Positions 1 through 11,199 are shown, counted from the stretch's first letter. The stretch is DNA of 64,000 nt from Myotis daubentonii (GCF_963259705.1 NC_081844.1:20073715-20137714); one strand, 5' to 3'. The notes: generated by a model from the sequence alone, not told the origin. A program made the numbers and translations.

Positions 1-1068
1 ATCCTCAAGAAATCTAATGAGACCCTCGATGTTATGATAAAGAACCAACTAGAAATTAAGCATACACTGACTGAAATAAAGAATACTATACAGACTCCCA
101 ACAGCAGACCAGAGGAGTGCAAGAATCAAGTCAAAGATTCAAAACGCGAAGAAGCAAAAAACACCCAACCAGAAAAGCAAAATGAAAAAAGAATCCGAAA
201 ATACGAAGATAGTGTAAGGAGCCTCTGGGACAGCTTCAAGCGTACCAACATCAGAATTATAGGGGTGCCAGAAGATGAGAGAGAGCAAGATATTGAAAAC
301 CTATTTGAAGAAATAATGACAGAAAACTTCCCCCACCTGGTGAAAGAAATAGACTTACAGGTCCAGGAAGCGCAGAGAACCCCAAACAAAAGGAATCCAA
401 AGAGGACCACACCAAGACACATCATAATTAAAATGCCAAGAGCAAAAGACAAAGAGAGAATCTTAAAAGCAGCAAGAGAAAGAAACCCAGTTACCTACAA
501 GGGAATACCCATACGACTGTCAGCTGATTTCTCAACAGAAACTTTGCAGGCCAGAAGGGAATGGCAAGAAACATTCAAAGTGATGAATACCAAGAACCTA
601 CAACCAAGATTACTTTATCCAGCAAAGCTATCATTCAGAACGGAAGGTCAGATAAAGAGCTTCACAGATAAGGAAAAGCTAAAGGAGTTTATCACCACCA
701 AACCAGTATTATATGAAATGCTGAAAGGTATCCTTTAAGAAGAGGAAGAAGAAGAAAAAGGTAAAGATACAAATTATGAACAACAAATTTGCATCTATCA
801 ACAAGTGAATCTAAGAATCAAGTGAATAAATAATCTGGTGATCATAATAGAATCAGGGACATAGAAAGGGAATGGACTGACTATTCTTGGGGGGGAAAGG
901 GGTGTGGGAGATGCGGAAAGAGACTGGACAAAAATCGTGCACCTATGGAAGAGGACAGTGGGTGGGGAGTGAGGGCGTAAGGTGGGGCGGGAACTGGGAG
1001 GAGGGGAGTTATGGGGGGAAAAAAGAGGAACAAATGTAATAATCTGAAACAATAAAGATTTAATTAAA
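1..1068 (+). mobile_element. HAL1 half-LINE, 3' part
   Basis: This is the 3' part of an L1-derived retrotransposon whose 5' end lies before the window. An ORF1 frame ends at 738 and is followed at once by about 330 bp of purine-rich 3' UTR ending in AATAAA and an A-rich tail, with no ORF2. The same layout recurs at 3402-6122 and 53488-56103, so this is a family trait and not a local deletion; it fits the HAL1 (half-L1) group. It interrupts the integrase end of the ERV copy left of unit A; the matching ERV position near 24515 is uninterrupted. Confidence 0.85.
34..738 (+). CDS. HAL1/L1 ORF1p-like RNA-binding protein, C-terminal part
   Basis: This open frame of 234 codons from the first Met runs in from upstream of the window and covers most of an L1 ORF1 protein. 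A Lys/Glu-rich N-terminal stretch (end of the coiled coil) is followed by the RRM region, with NIRIIGVPEDERE near residue 72 and DIENLFEEI just after. The C-terminal domain includes RIL-AA and a LSADFSTETLQARREW block near residues 162-177. L1 ORF1p is a trimeric nucleic-acid chaperone that coats element RNA. No stop interrupts it in the window, but an intact 5' end cannot be shown. Confidence 0.8.
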   Translation: MIKNQLEIKHTLTEIKNTIQTPNSRPEECKNQVKDSKREEAKNTQPEKQNEKRIRKYEDSVRSLWDSFKRTNIRIIGVPEDEREQDIENLFEEIMTENFPHLVKEIDLQVQEAQRTPNKRNPKRTTPRHIIIKMPRAKDKERILKAARERNPVTYKGIPIRLSADFSTETLQARREWQETFKVMNTKNLQPRLLYPAKLSFRTEGQIKSFTDKEKLKEFITTKPVLYEMLKGIL

Positions 1069-1380
1069 AAAAAGAGAGAAGAAAAAACAAACAAACAAAC
1101 AAAAAAAAAAAAACAAGAAAGGGGAAATACGCTATACAACCATCTGAAGCACTCTTTACCCTTAATTTTTTGAATCTGAATAATACTTTTCAATCCTCTG
1201 TAGAACAGCACTTTACCTCATTAACTCCATCTCAGAAACCCCAAGTCTTTTGGCGAGATGTGAACACTAATAACCGGATGGGACCCAAGAATTATTACTA
1301 ACATAGGGGAGAGGATATGGGTGTGTTTCTACCCCCACACGGCTGCTGTGGATTCCAGCTCACAGGATTAAACCCTATCA

Positions 1381-2500
1381 TGGCATGGCACGGGGGCAAT
1401 CCTCTTGCGGAAATGAAGAATTTGGGCCTGGGCACTCCACACCCCTGAACGATGGGCCTTCCCCGGACCCAGACAGCCCCCGGAATAACTTGGGGGGTGA
1501 TGAAGAAGCTGATGGCAGAGGCTGAGCCACTCTTGGAGCGTCCTCACACCCCACGCACGCCAGGTAACCTCTTTCTTGCTCTGACTTCTCTGATTCATCT
1601 CAACTCTTGTGCGGTAGGGATTGGCAGTCTCATCTGGCTTTGGGCACCAGCATCAGCCACCATGTAGTGGGCCCAGGTTATAGCCCTCCCTCACCCGGGG
1701 AGAAGCCCTTTCCGTCTCTAACAATTTGACCTGCTTCCTAGGAGGAGGCATGGACCTGCCACCTGTAGGCATCTTGAAAATGGGACGCATTGGACCCCAG
1801 AGCCCCCTAACACTACCTTCCACTCTAACCTGTTACCCCTTGTGTCACTACTTCCTCTACACCCCAATATTGTTTAAAGGCTCTAATCAGATCTGGATAC
1901 ACTCTACACCCGTGGAAGGACAAGCAAGGGCACAGTTTCTCTTCCTCTCAGCAGGAAGTCTAGCCAAGGGCAAGCATACCTGTGCTCAGCTCCACCCCAG
2001 CCTCCATGTCAGCAAAATGAGAAGTGGGATCCCTCCCCAGAGGCCTTCCATTGGGAAGTCTGCCGAGGGGAACGGGCTCATGATTACCTGGAAGGCCATC
2101 CATTTCTAGACTGGGACCCACATGGCCACCTGCATACTATTTTAGCCCATCGTGCCTCCAATGGCCCTTTGTGGGGTCAGCTAGGATCCCCCTTGCATGG
2201 CCAGGAGGAGGATTTGGTTCCCGTCACCCTCAACTACAAGAGTTTCCGGTTCATGAAACTTCGTGGAGGAAGAACAAGTTTTCCGTCCACTGAACTTATG
2301 GGATGGGGATTTTCAACACAAATGCAATAATTATATATGAGCCTTTCACAATATCATTCGGATAGTAGCTTGGTGTGTACCACTCATCCTTAAGTATTTC
2401 TCATGGGTCCCAACTTACAAATTACTTATAATAATTCATTTCTAATACAGGTAGGAAAGGGGGCCTACTCTACATCCCGTATTACCAATCAAAATGTCAC
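1381..2500 (+). pseudogene. ERV env surface-subunit remnant
   Basis: Short frames at 1452-1667 and 1726-2109 match, residue for residue in long stretches, frames at 25647-25850 and 25992-26372 in the second ERV copy. The order after integrase, a basic leader-like segment and a Trp/Cys-containing ectodomain segment fit a betaretroviral env. Stops and frameshifts between segments show it is dead. The assignment rests on position between integrase and the transmembrane subunit more than on a diagnostic motif. Confidence 0.6.
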
Positions 2501-2501
2501 C

Positions 2502-2960
2502 CCGCCTTAACTAGTTTGGCTCAGTGGATATGGCATTGGCCTGCAGACTGAAAGGTCCTAGCTTCAATTCTGGTCAAGGGCATATGCCCAGGTTGCAGGC
2601 TTAAACCCCAATAGGGGCATGCAGGAGGCAGCCTATCAATGATTCTCTCTCATCATTGATGTTTCTTTTTTTTTTTTTAATATATTTTATTGATTTTTTA
2701 CAGAGAGGAAGGGAGAGAGATAGAGAGTCAGAAACATCGATGAGAGAGAAACATCGACCAGCCGCCTCCTGCACATCCCCCACCGGGGATGTGCCCGCAA
2801 CCCAGGTACATGCCCTTGACCGGAATCGAACCTGGGACCTTTCAGTCCGCAGGCCAACGCTCTATCCACTGAGCCAAACCGGTTTCGGCTCATCATTGAT
2901 GTTTCTATCTCTCAGTCTGTCTTCCTCTCTGAAATGAACAAAAATATTTTAAAGAAAAAT
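2502..2960 (+). mobile_element. Ves SINE split by a second SINE
   Basis: tRNA-derived head (GTTTGGCTCAGTGGATA-type A box region), CT-rich middle and A-rich tail, flanked by AATGTCACC at 2493-2501 and 2961-2969. The same SINE sits in the same place in the second ERV copy (26766-26984), so it predates duplication of the ERV. A minus-strand Ves at 2666-2890 interrupts it. Confidence 0.9.
2666..2890 (-). mobile_element. Ves SINE nested in another Ves, opposite strand
   Basis: Full-length Ves in reverse: poly-T first, tRNA-like head last. Perfect 15-bp target duplication CATCATTGATGTTTC at 2651-2665 and 2891-2905. It is absent from the paralogous SINE at 26766-26984, so it inserted after the ERV duplicated. 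Confidence 0.95.
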
Positions 2961-2969
2961 AATGTCACC

Positions 2970-3401
2970 TCATTGAACATAAATACCATTATAACATTGA
3001 GGAGACAGGCTGAGGTCTTAAGACGTGTTAACCTCACTAGGGAGTGGCAAGGAATTGAAATTTCAGAAAGAGCATTCAGTCATTTGCGGCCTAAAAGATT
3101 TGGGGGCTGCTCATTACAGCCATCCTCTCGGCTATCGTTAGTCTTACTACTGCCAGCATAGCCATGGTGGCCCTTTCTGAGTCTGTGCAGACTGCCACGT
3201 TTTTAGATGGTGTGGCCAGGAATGCAACTGAGGGATGTACTGTGCAACAGCACGTACATCCAAAGTTTTGCCTAGGTTACATGCTGTAGAAGCAGGCAGA
3301 GAATACTTGGGGGAAAGACAGGACATCTTAGCGTACAGACAAATGCTTCATTGTGATTGGGAACATAAGCACATATGTGTCACCCCTTAAAATAAAACAG
3401 T
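2970..3401 (+). pseudogene. ERV env transmembrane-subunit remnant, first half
   Basis: Matches 26990-27300 in the second ERV copy. It contains an Ala/Ile/Val-rich stretch (about 3115-3175) that resembles the hydrophobic N-terminus of a transmembrane subunit and then a heptad-like segment. A HAL1 insertion at 3402 cuts it; it resumes at 6192. Several stops are present in every frame. Confidence 0.6.
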
Positions 3402-4901
3402 CGTCGGAGAACCAAGATGGTGGCATCGGTAAACATCGGAAATTTCTGCCTCCCACAACCACTTCAAAAATACAACTAAAAGACAAAATGGACATCATCC
3501 AGAACCACAGCAAGGCTGGCTGAGTGGAAATTCTACAACTAGAAGGAAAGAGAAAAGCACACTGAGACTCAGAGGCTGTGCGGAAATAAAGTGCAGAGGT
3601 ATAGAGGCGCACGGGGAAAGGGCTGGCAACTGAGGACTCTGTTATCTTTTGCAATAGGGAGGGAGACACAAGCTCCCAACTGCTCTGAACTCCAGTTCTG
3701 GGCAGGTCTCTGGGGAACCAGACTCATACGGGGAGAAACTGGACTGTCTGCCTTCAGCAGAACTCGAGGAAGGCTTTCTCTCAGAGGTGATTGCAGCAAT
3801 CACTGTGGGACACTGAGACCCGGGGCCTCTTAGGGCAGGGATGAGGGTCAGTCATAGTTGTTTGCTCCACCCTGTTGATTCCCTGAGACCCCGCCTCACC
3901 CAAGCTGTGCACAGAGGCTTTTGCATATGAATGGCCTGGCCCTTTGCATTCTAACATTACCGAACAAACTGCAGCTGGGTCAGAGAGACCCAGAACATCC
4001 AAAAGAAGGCCCAAGGCCACACAGCAGCTTGCATTGCTTCACAGCTGGGCCTCATCTGGGCACCTCCAAACCCCAAACAAAGAAGAGGAATCTGCAGGTC
4101 TCTTCGTAGCTCCTGCTGGGTAGCTGCAGGCAGAGGCTAAATTAGCACCTCCTTAGATCCAACAGCCAGTGTACCCAGTGGTCAGAGTGGGACCATCCAG
4201 ATTACAACTCCTCAGATCCATAAGGGGCACACTCAGGGGGCAGACTCAGTGAGCACCAAAGCCCCACTGAAGCAAGTCTTGCCCCATAACGGTGTCTCCA
4301 GCACAGAAGTTCTCCCACTGTAGACACAGCTGATTCTCACAGCCAATTGGCCTGGAGGTCAATTCCTCTCAGTGATACCTACAACAATCAAGGCTTAACT
4401 ACAACAAGACTGTGCACAAAGTCCACAAAGGGGTGCACCAAGAGTGTCCACCTCAGGTAATTGGGGAGGCTGAGCCACTGGGCCCTATAGGACACCTAGC
4501 ACAGAAAGCCACTCTATCAACAAGGGAAGCAGCCAAAATGCAGAGACAGAGAAACAGGTCACAAATGACAGAAATGGAGGAAAGCACTACTGTATATAGA
4601 ATTCAAAACCACACTTCTAAAGTTTTTCAAGAATTTTCTAGAAATCGCCGATAATTTTAGTGAGACCCTTGAGGATATAAAAAAGGACCAACTAAAATTA
4701 AGCATACACTGACTGAAATATAGAATATTATACAGAGATCCAACAGCAGACTAGAGGATCGCAAGAATCAAGTCAAAGATTTGAAATACAAAGAAGCAAA
4801 AAAACACCTAACTAGAAAAACAAAAGGAAAAAAGAATCCAAAAACATGAAGATAGTGTAAGGAGCCTCTGGGGCAACTTCAAGCATATCAACATCCGAAT
4901 T

Positions 4902-5159
4902 ATGGGGTTTCCAGAAGAAGAGAGAGAGCAAGATATTGAAAACCTATTTGAAGAAATAATGACAGAAAACTTCCCCTACCTGGTGAAAGAAATAGACTTA
5001 CAAGTCCAGGAGGCGCAGAGAACCCCAAACAAAAGGAATCCAAAGAGGACCACACCAAGACACGTCATAATTAAAATGCCAAGAGCAAAAAACAAAGAGA
5101 GAATCTTAAAAGCAGCAAGAGAAAAACAGTCAGTTACCTACAAGGGAGTACTCATATGA
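4902..5159 (+). pseudogene. HAL1 ORF1 remnant (RRM and start of C-terminal domain)
   Basis: A surviving 85-codon segment aligned to the RRM/CTD of ORF1p, with DIENLFEEIM and IIKMPRAK blocks identical to the other two copies. Frameshifts upstream (near 4685-4870) and a stop at 5157 show the gene is dead. Confidence 0.85.
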
Positions 5160-5390
5160 CTGTCAGCTGATTTCTCAATAGAAACCATGCAGGCCAGAAG
5201 GAAGTGGCAAGAAATATTCAAAGTGATGAATAGCAAGAACCTACAACCAAGATTACTTTACCCAGCAAAGCTGTCATTCAGAATTGAAGGTCAGATAGAG
5301 AGCTTCACAGATAAGAAAAAAGCTAAAGGAGTTCATTACCACCAAATCAGTATTATATGAAATGCTGAAAGGTATCCTTTAAGAAGAGGA

Positions 5391-5757
5391 AGGACTTTTC
5401 CGGCACCGCCAGGCCTGGAAAGCGCCCTCCCCTGGGTCCTCTCGGACCTCACAGATCGGGCTGACGGCGAGGGTGACAGGACGGAGCCACTTGTATTTAA
5501 AATGTTCTCTTTTTATTTGTCGTTTAAAAACAAACTTGGAAGAAGCAAAATCCAAAACTTGCCCTTTGCCTCTTGCAACATAAATTATGTACAGTTCAGA
5601 ATGATCACTGATAGAAAACATGCCAAGGACAGGGGTGGAGGGAGAGGGCACTTTAAAAGGGAATCATTTCATCTGCTGTTACGAAAGACCAACCTTGCTG
5701 TACAGGATACACACAACACAAAATAAAGTCTTCACGGGATTAAAAAAAAAAAAAAAG
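5391..5757 (+). pseudogene. Processed transcript fragment of an unidentified gene
   Basis: A GC-rich, then AT-rich block ends in AATAAAGTCTTCACGGGATT and a run of about 14 A. It interrupts the HAL1 3' UTR at the end of ORF1; GAGGAAG-like direct repeats lie on both sides. This is the signature of a 5'-truncated mRNA copied by L1 machinery. I do not recognise the parent gene; most of it looks like 3' UTR, with no convincing coding frame. Confidence 0.7.
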
Positions 5758-6122
5758 GGAGGAAGAAGAAGAAAAAGGTAAAGATAAAAATCATGAACAA
5801 GAAATACATATCTACAAACAAGTGAATCTAAAAATCAAGTGAATAAATAATCTGATGAACAGAACAAACTGATGAATATAATAGAATCAGGAACATAGAA
5901 AGAGAGCGAAGTGACAATTCTCGGGGGGAAAGTGGGGTGGGGTGTAAGAAGAGACTTGAAAAAATCGTACACCTATGGATGAGGACAGTGGGGGGGTGGG
6001 GGTAGGGGCAGAGGGTGGGGTGAGAACTGAGTGGAGGGGAGCTATGGGGGGAAAAAGAGGAACAACTGTAATAATTGAACAATAAAGATTTAATTTAAAA
6101 AAACACACACAAGCAGAACCAT

Positions 6123-6146
6123 TAAATAAATAAATAAATAAATAGA

Positions 6147-6180
<34 letters not shown>
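6123..6180. repeat. (AAAT)n microsatellite from the HAL1 tail
   Basis: About 14 AAAT units with one GATA variant, growing from the HAL1 poly-A tail and ending at the 3' target duplication. Confidence 0.95.
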
Positions 6181-6185
<5 letters not shown>

Positions 6186-6191
6186 AACAGT

Positions 6192-6480
6192 GGTCACCAT
6201 CAGTGGGTTAACGTTAACCCACTGTGGGTTAAGCATTTGTGGGGAGTATTTCATGACAATCTTACTGAAGAAGTGAAAAAGTGACTGCTCTACAAAAACA
6301 AATGGAAGACTCTGTACTTGCCATTAATGCGCCCATACAGCAGACTACTGCTTGGAATGCAGGAAAGGAGCATTTACACTGGAGAGACCCCACCACAGGG
6401 TTTCCTGGAATCAATTGGCACCTGATTGGACTAACTATTGCCATCATTGTAATTCTTTCATTTTTAAAATTTTACATTAT
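6192..6480 (+). pseudogene. ERV env transmembrane-subunit remnant, second half
   Basis: The frame around 6281-6487 matches 27353-27538. A Gln/Ala-rich segment is followed by WHLIG and a strongly hydrophobic membrane-spanning stretch rich in Ile. It continues the remnant interrupted at 3401. It runs straight into an L1 3' UTR at about 6481, which supplies an artificial end. Confidence 0.65.
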
Positions 6481-6567
6481 TGTTTAAAGTATTCCAAATA
6501 GTAGTACATATGTCTCGTTTTTCCCCCACCATTGACCTTCCCTCTGACACCCCTACCCCACTCATCC
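6475..6567 (-). mobile_element. L1 3' UTR remnant
   Basis: Same sequence as 27538-27640: the reverse of an L1 3' end with an A-rich tail against the env remnant. In the second ERV copy it is the tail of the U6-L1 chimera. Here the rest has been deleted, jumping directly to LTR sequence at 6568. Confidence 0.75.
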
Positions 6568-6753
6568 AGGCACAGTGATCCCACCAGGTCCCAACTGTAT
6601 TTTCTTGTTTGTTTCTTTAATCCTTCACCGCCCTTCCTCTGGGTCACGCCTGGCCATGCTGGACCTGGTTCACCTTGGCTCTCTCTTTCACAGCAATCCT
6701 GTGTCAGAGTAATCATTCATCCGTTGCTCAGGATCTGCTGGTCAGCCCTGGCT
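6568..6753 (+). mobile_element. ERV LTR, 3' remnant (U5)
   Basis: Matches 31490-31678, the end of the 3' LTR of the second ERV copy, and its last part matches 19273-19346 of the 5' LTR. It is followed by the target hexamer CACTCT (6754-6759), as at 31679-31684. Confidence 0.75.
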
Positions 6754-8185
6754 CACTCTGACACTCTAGGGCAGGATTTCTCCACCTCTGCACTGTTGAC
6801 ATTTGAGCTGGAGTGCTCTCTATGGTGGGGGGCTGCCCTGAACGGGTAGGAAGTCAGGGTATCCCTGGCCTCCCCCCACCAGGTGCCAGACCCTCCTACC
6901 CCTAGATTGTGACAGGAACTGCCTTCAGATATTATCAAGTGTCCCCTGGGGGTCAGAATCATATGCTGTGAGAACCTCTGCTGGAGAGGGCCAGGCTGGG
7001 CGCCCCTCCCCCTTCTCTATACCCAGGGCTCAGTGGGAGCCCCCCAGGCCCCTTTGCTATGACTGAGTCATGTCACTCCCCACCAGCCTCATGTAGCAAA
7101 TGAGGAAACAGGTCCAGAGAAGTCTCTGCATTTGCTCAGGGCTCTCAGCTGCTCAGGTGATTGAACTCTTGACTTCACATGTCCCCTTGATTTCCAGGAA
7201 GCAAACCCTTCCACAGGCCACATGACCTCATCACTTCCCACCTCCCCTCCCCCACTCCCACTCCCAGCTGGGGCTACCAGAATGTTCCAAAACAGTATGG
7301 CCGCCCCAAAGCCCAACAAGATGAATTTGACCTGTTCAATGTCTCCCCCCAAACCCTGACACAATGGCCCAATTGTAGACTTTTCTCCTTCCTAAAAATG
7401 CCCACTTCCCCTCCCGGCTGTGGCCACCTGAGCCAGGGGTTGAGAAGTCAGGACTCCTGTCCTGCAGGTCTGGAGGGGTTCCAAGTCCCACAGGGATCTG
7501 GCAGTGACCAGCGGCTGCTGTGTGTTCCTGGCCTGAGGCTTGGCCTCTCTGGGCTCTGATTTCTTCATGTGGAAGCAAAGGGAGGGGGGTTCTGGGGTGG
7601 GGAGTCAGGACCCTGAGATTCCAGTTCACAGTGTTTTCTCAGCTCACATTTCCTGCCCAACCACTGCGCGCGAGGACCCAGGCTGGGGTAGTGGGAACCA
7701 GGCAGATGTGAGTTTTGCTTTTTAGGGGTTCATCCAATCTGATGGGGGAGGCAGCTGGGAACCAGTCAGACACCAGGTTAAAGTAGAGCAGAGCTGAGAG
7801 ATCATCAAAAGGAGCCTGAGGCAGTCAGGGAGGAAAGGGGAGGGTTCTGGAGGCGAGGATACACCAATGGATGAAGCAGGAGGGATAGAGGTCACAGAGG
7901 GAGATAAGGGCCCTCTGGCACAGGGAACAGCCAATGCAAAGGCCCTGGGGTAGGAAGGTGCTGGCCAGAAGAGCATTGAGGAGGGCTAGAGTGTGCCCAA
8001 GAGAAGGAGAGGATATCGAAGGTGCACTAGAGGCCTTGCAGAGGAAGGAGAAGGAGGAGGGGGAAGAGGGTGATGGATGAGGAAGGGGCCAAGGGTAAAG
8101 GGTGAGGCAAAGTGGGAGGCAAAGAAATGAAAGAGGTGGGAGTAGGGAGGAGGAGGAAGAGGAGATAAAAATGGAGGAAGGCCTG

Positions 8186-8396
8186 TCCTAGCCACTTTGG
8201 ATGGAGCATAGGCCCATGAACTGAAGGGTCCCAGAATCAATTCCAGTCAAGGACACATGCCCCAGTTGAGTGCTCAATACCCAGTGGGGGGCCATGCAGG
8301 AGGCAGCTGATCAATGATTCTCTCATCATTGTTGTTTCCATCTCTCTCTCCCTCTCCCTCCCTCTCTGAAACCAATAAAAATATATTTTAAAAAAG
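8186..8396 (+). mobile_element. Ves SINE
   Basis: tRNA-like head, CT-rich middle and A-rich tail. Present at the same place in units B (33115) and C (45866), so it is older than the array. Confidence 0.85.
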
Positions 8397-8404
8397 AAGT
8401 CCTG

Positions 8405-8625
8405 GCCCTGGCCGGTTTTGCTCGGTGGATAGAGCGTTGGCCTGTGGACTGAATGGTCCCAGGTTTCATTCTGGTCAAGGGCACGTACCTTGGTTGCGGG
8501 CACATCCCCAGTAGTGAATGTGCAGGAGGCAGCCGATCGATGTTTCTCTCATTGATGTTTCTAACTCTCTATCCATCTCCCCTCCTTTCTGTAAAAAAAT
8601 CAATGAAATATATATATTTTTTAAA
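8405..8625 (+). mobile_element. Ves SINE, probable recombinant
   Basis: The left flank (GAAGTCCT...CCCTGGCC) matches that of the SINE at 46086 in unit C. The right flank (AAAGTGCT...CAGACAACCTCAG) matches the right side of the SINE at 33935 in unit B. In B and C these SINEs are separated by about 0.5 kb or more that is missing here, so this copy looks like a SINE-SINE recombination product. Confidence 0.75.
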
Positions 8626-9384
8626 GTGCTTACATCCCAGACAACCTCAGTATATTGCTCTTGGATTCCTAAAGAAATAACCCAGAGGACTGGCTGTGAA
8701 AAAAATGGGCTTATGAGGACTTACAAGTTCAACTGCTAAGTCCCATCAGGCGACAGAGGGGTGCACTGGGGGAGGCCGGCCCGTGCTGTTGTTTTGCTGC
8801 CACCCAGATGTTCCCCACACCAGGTTCACAGAGGACAGCGAACAGAAGCACAGGCCATGCAGGGGAGGAGGGGGCCTGTGTAAGACCAACACTGCAAGCT
8901 GTCTTCTTCCCTGAGGACCTGGCCAGGCTCCCAGCTCTCACAGTCCGCTGACTGATGGCCTCACTGTCTCCCCACAGGAGGGAGGGAAGTTGGAGTGTGG
9001 GAGGGTCCATGCGCCCACTTACCAGGCACAAGCCAACCAGGCCATGGAAAGCACTCTGGGCAGGGCATTCGCTCCCCCCTCCACAGTTCTCAGAGAGTTC
9101 CTCCTCTGTGCTCATGCCCTCCACGCTGGATAATTTATATTGTGTGACAGCCACCACTCTTCACAGGGGTGTAGACTGCCTGGTTCCCAGTGGGCATTTC
9201 TCCTCAGCATTGGTTTGATCACTCTAACAGGAGGGAGATTCGCCAACACAGGGGCTGGATATGCTTGCAGAGCTGGACTTTGTAGGGTACCATTGCCTGA
9301 CCTGTTCTCTGGTGTTGGAGAGAGGAAAACTTCATATTCTTGTGTGTGTTTGTTTTTCAAAATACAATCAAAAGTTTATTTAGA
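8626..9384. other. Unit A unique flank, no gene
   Basis: Conserved with 34146-34907 and 47131-47777. A minus-strand frame (8729-9157) is open but its length varies among the units and it has no recognisable domain, so I see no gene here. Confidence 0.6.
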
Positions 9385-9619
9385 GCCCTGGCCGGTTTGG
9401 CTCAGAGGATAGAATGTAGGCCTGTGGACTGAAGGGACCCGGGATCGAGTCCAGTCAGTGGTACATGCCGCTGTTGCCAGCTCCATCCCCAGTAGGTGTA
9501 CTACAGGCAGCCAATCAATGTTTCTCTCTCATCAATGTTTCTATCTCTCCATCCCTCTCCCTTACCATCTCTCTAAAAATCAATAAAAAATGTTTAAATA
9601 AATGAATAAATAAATAAAA
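9385..9619 (+). mobile_element. Ves SINE
   Basis: Complete Ves with an AAAT-rich tail. Shared with unit B (34908) and, beyond the 8.3-kb insertion, unit C (56120). The AAAAGTTTATTTA just before it is the target used by the unit C insertion. Confidence 0.9.
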
Positions 9620-9956
9620 TCTACAAAAGCATATCTTCCCCTGAGGGGATTTTAAAAAAGTGGGCGGGGGCTGGTGGGGGGGGGGAATCCTGTCCTGGGA
9701 AGGTGTGGGTTTCTCCCCAGCTGCCACCACTGCAAGCAAGCAGCTGCTTTGCCCACATATGTAAGTTGCTCCTCTTAAAGCTCCTGTGAATTTGAATACG
9801 GCCACATGTCATTTCTTCAGAACTGACCCATCCCATGACTGAGCTCACAGTGGATATCTGCATCCCTTACCGGGTGCTGGGGCAGACTGGAGCATCTTGG
9901 TTTTCATTGCTGCAGTGAATGTGGCCCCAATCAGGGACCTCAAAAATAACGGTGTG

Positions 9957-10176
9957 CTGCCCTAGCTGGTTTGGCTCAATGAATAGAGCATCGGCCTGCA
10001 AACTGAAGGGTCCCGGCTTCGTTTCCAGCCAAGGGCATATGCCTGGGTTGCTGGCTCAATCCCCAGTGGAGGGTTTTACAGAAGGCAGCCAATCAATGAT
10101 TCTGTCTCATCATTGATGTTTCTCTCTCTCTTTCCCTCTCCTTTCTCTCTGAAATAAATATCAATAATTTAAAAAA
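9957..10176 (+). mobile_element. Ves SINE
   Basis: tRNA-like head (CTAGCTGGTTTGGCTCAAT), CT-rich middle, AATAATTT tail. Shared with B (35473) and C (56690). Confidence 0.9.
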
Positions 10177-10979
10177 TAGGGGTGTAGATGAACTGTAGCA
10201 TTCCTAGCTGCCTACGAATTTGTGGTTCCCCCCTACGGATTTCTAGGGTCGCACTGTTACCAATTCAAAGTTCATGCACCCAATGCATCAAAAAAGGACA
10301 ATATTCAAAACATCAGAGCTTGGAGGAAGAAAAGGTTTACTGATCAAGAAGGCTCCAGCTGGAGAAGACGGGGGCCTTAAAGCTCACACAAAGCCATCGC
10401 AGGAGAGCCCAGAATTCAGGCTTATTTCCTGTCAAGGGAAGGGAGAACAGGCGAGAGGTATGTGACACCTGGGCTCCCACAGGGATCCAAGGAAGAGCAC
10501 AGAACCCTCTGATTCTCTTTGTCCCCCAGTTCTCCAGTGACCTCTGCTCATCTCATTAGGTCTTGAGGCTCCCACAAATCTTTGCCAAAAGTTCAAGCTT
10601 TCAGCAGAATTTCTCTAATAACTAGCATACCTAGAGCATGACCTGAAGACCATGGGGGAAATGCAGGCTAGAAATAAGATAGAATCAGAGAGCTTTTCCT
10701 TCTGTTACACCACCTGCCCAGGGAGGCCCCTCACTGGGCAAAGCCTCCCTGCAGAATAACATGATCCCACCGAGAAGGGAGTAGAGCCTTAAACCCCCTG
10801 AGCACAGGCAGGCGCTGCCAGAGGGCAGGGTGAGTGGGAACATTGCTCATTCTCTCTGCCTCCTGCAGGTCAGAGAGAAGCCATTGCCCCACAGATTTCA
10901 TAGCCGCACGAACCAACCTGCATACTTTCCCTTGCCGTTTGCGGGGAGCTGGCTGCTACATCAATAAGCCAGGCTGCAG
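10177..10979. other. Unit A flank, no gene
   Basis: Unique-looking sequence conserved in all three units (B 35691-36489, C 56906-57709). Frames are short and I find no splice-plus-coding signal. Confidence 0.55.
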
Positions 10980-11199
10980 CCCTAGCTGGTTTGGTGCTGG
11001 GCATAGAGCATTGGTCTGCGGACTGGAGGGTCCCAGGTTTGATTCCAGTCAAGGGCACAGGCCCATGTTGCGGGCTGGATCCCCAGTAGTGGATGTGCAG
11101 GAGGCAGCCAATCAGTGATTCTCATTCACTACTGATGTTTCTATCTCTCTTTCCCTCTCCCTTCCTCTCTGAAATCAATAAAAATATATTTAAAAATAT
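10980..11199 (+). mobile_element. Ves SINE
   Basis: Complete Ves shared with B (36490) and C (57710), with the same flanks. Confidence 0.9.

Larger units (their letters stand above)
3402..6122 (+). mobile_element. HAL1 half-LINE with ORF1, broken
   Basis: It begins with the GAGAACCAAGATGG-type 5' end shared with the element at 53488 and runs through a 5' UTR of about 1.1 kb. The ORF1 region (about 4540-5380) is broken by frameshifts and stops; the longest surviving piece is 4902-5159. It ends with the short 3' UTR and AATAAAGATTTAAT near 6084. There is no ORF2. AAATAAAACAGT flanks it at about 3390-3401 and 6180-6191. A processed transcript at 5391-5757 sits inside its 3' UTR. Confidence 0.9.
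1100..6759 (+). mobile_element. Old betaretrovirus-like ERV, 3' part (left of unit A)
   Basis: Parallel copy of the ERV seen in full at 18894-31678. In order it retains the end of integrase (about 1110-1305), env surface-subunit remnants (about 1381-2500), env transmembrane-subunit remnants (2970-3401 and 6192-6480), a piece of L1 3' UTR that lies in the same env position in both copies, and the last part of the LTR (6568-6753). It is followed by the target hexamer CACTCT at 6754-6759. HAL1 elements break it at 1-1068 and at 3402. Reading frames are short and full of stops, so no function is expected. Confidence 0.8.

Noticed and set aside
8405..8480. tRNA-like sequences with A- and B-box-like blocks
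   Set aside because: They are the tRNA-derived heads of Ves SINEs, with CT-rich bodies and A-rich tails, and not tRNA genes.
8729..9157. Minus-strand frame of 142 codons with relatives in B and C
   Set aside because: Ends differ in each unit (142, 81 and 96 codons), with frame-breaking indels, so it is not under coding constraint.
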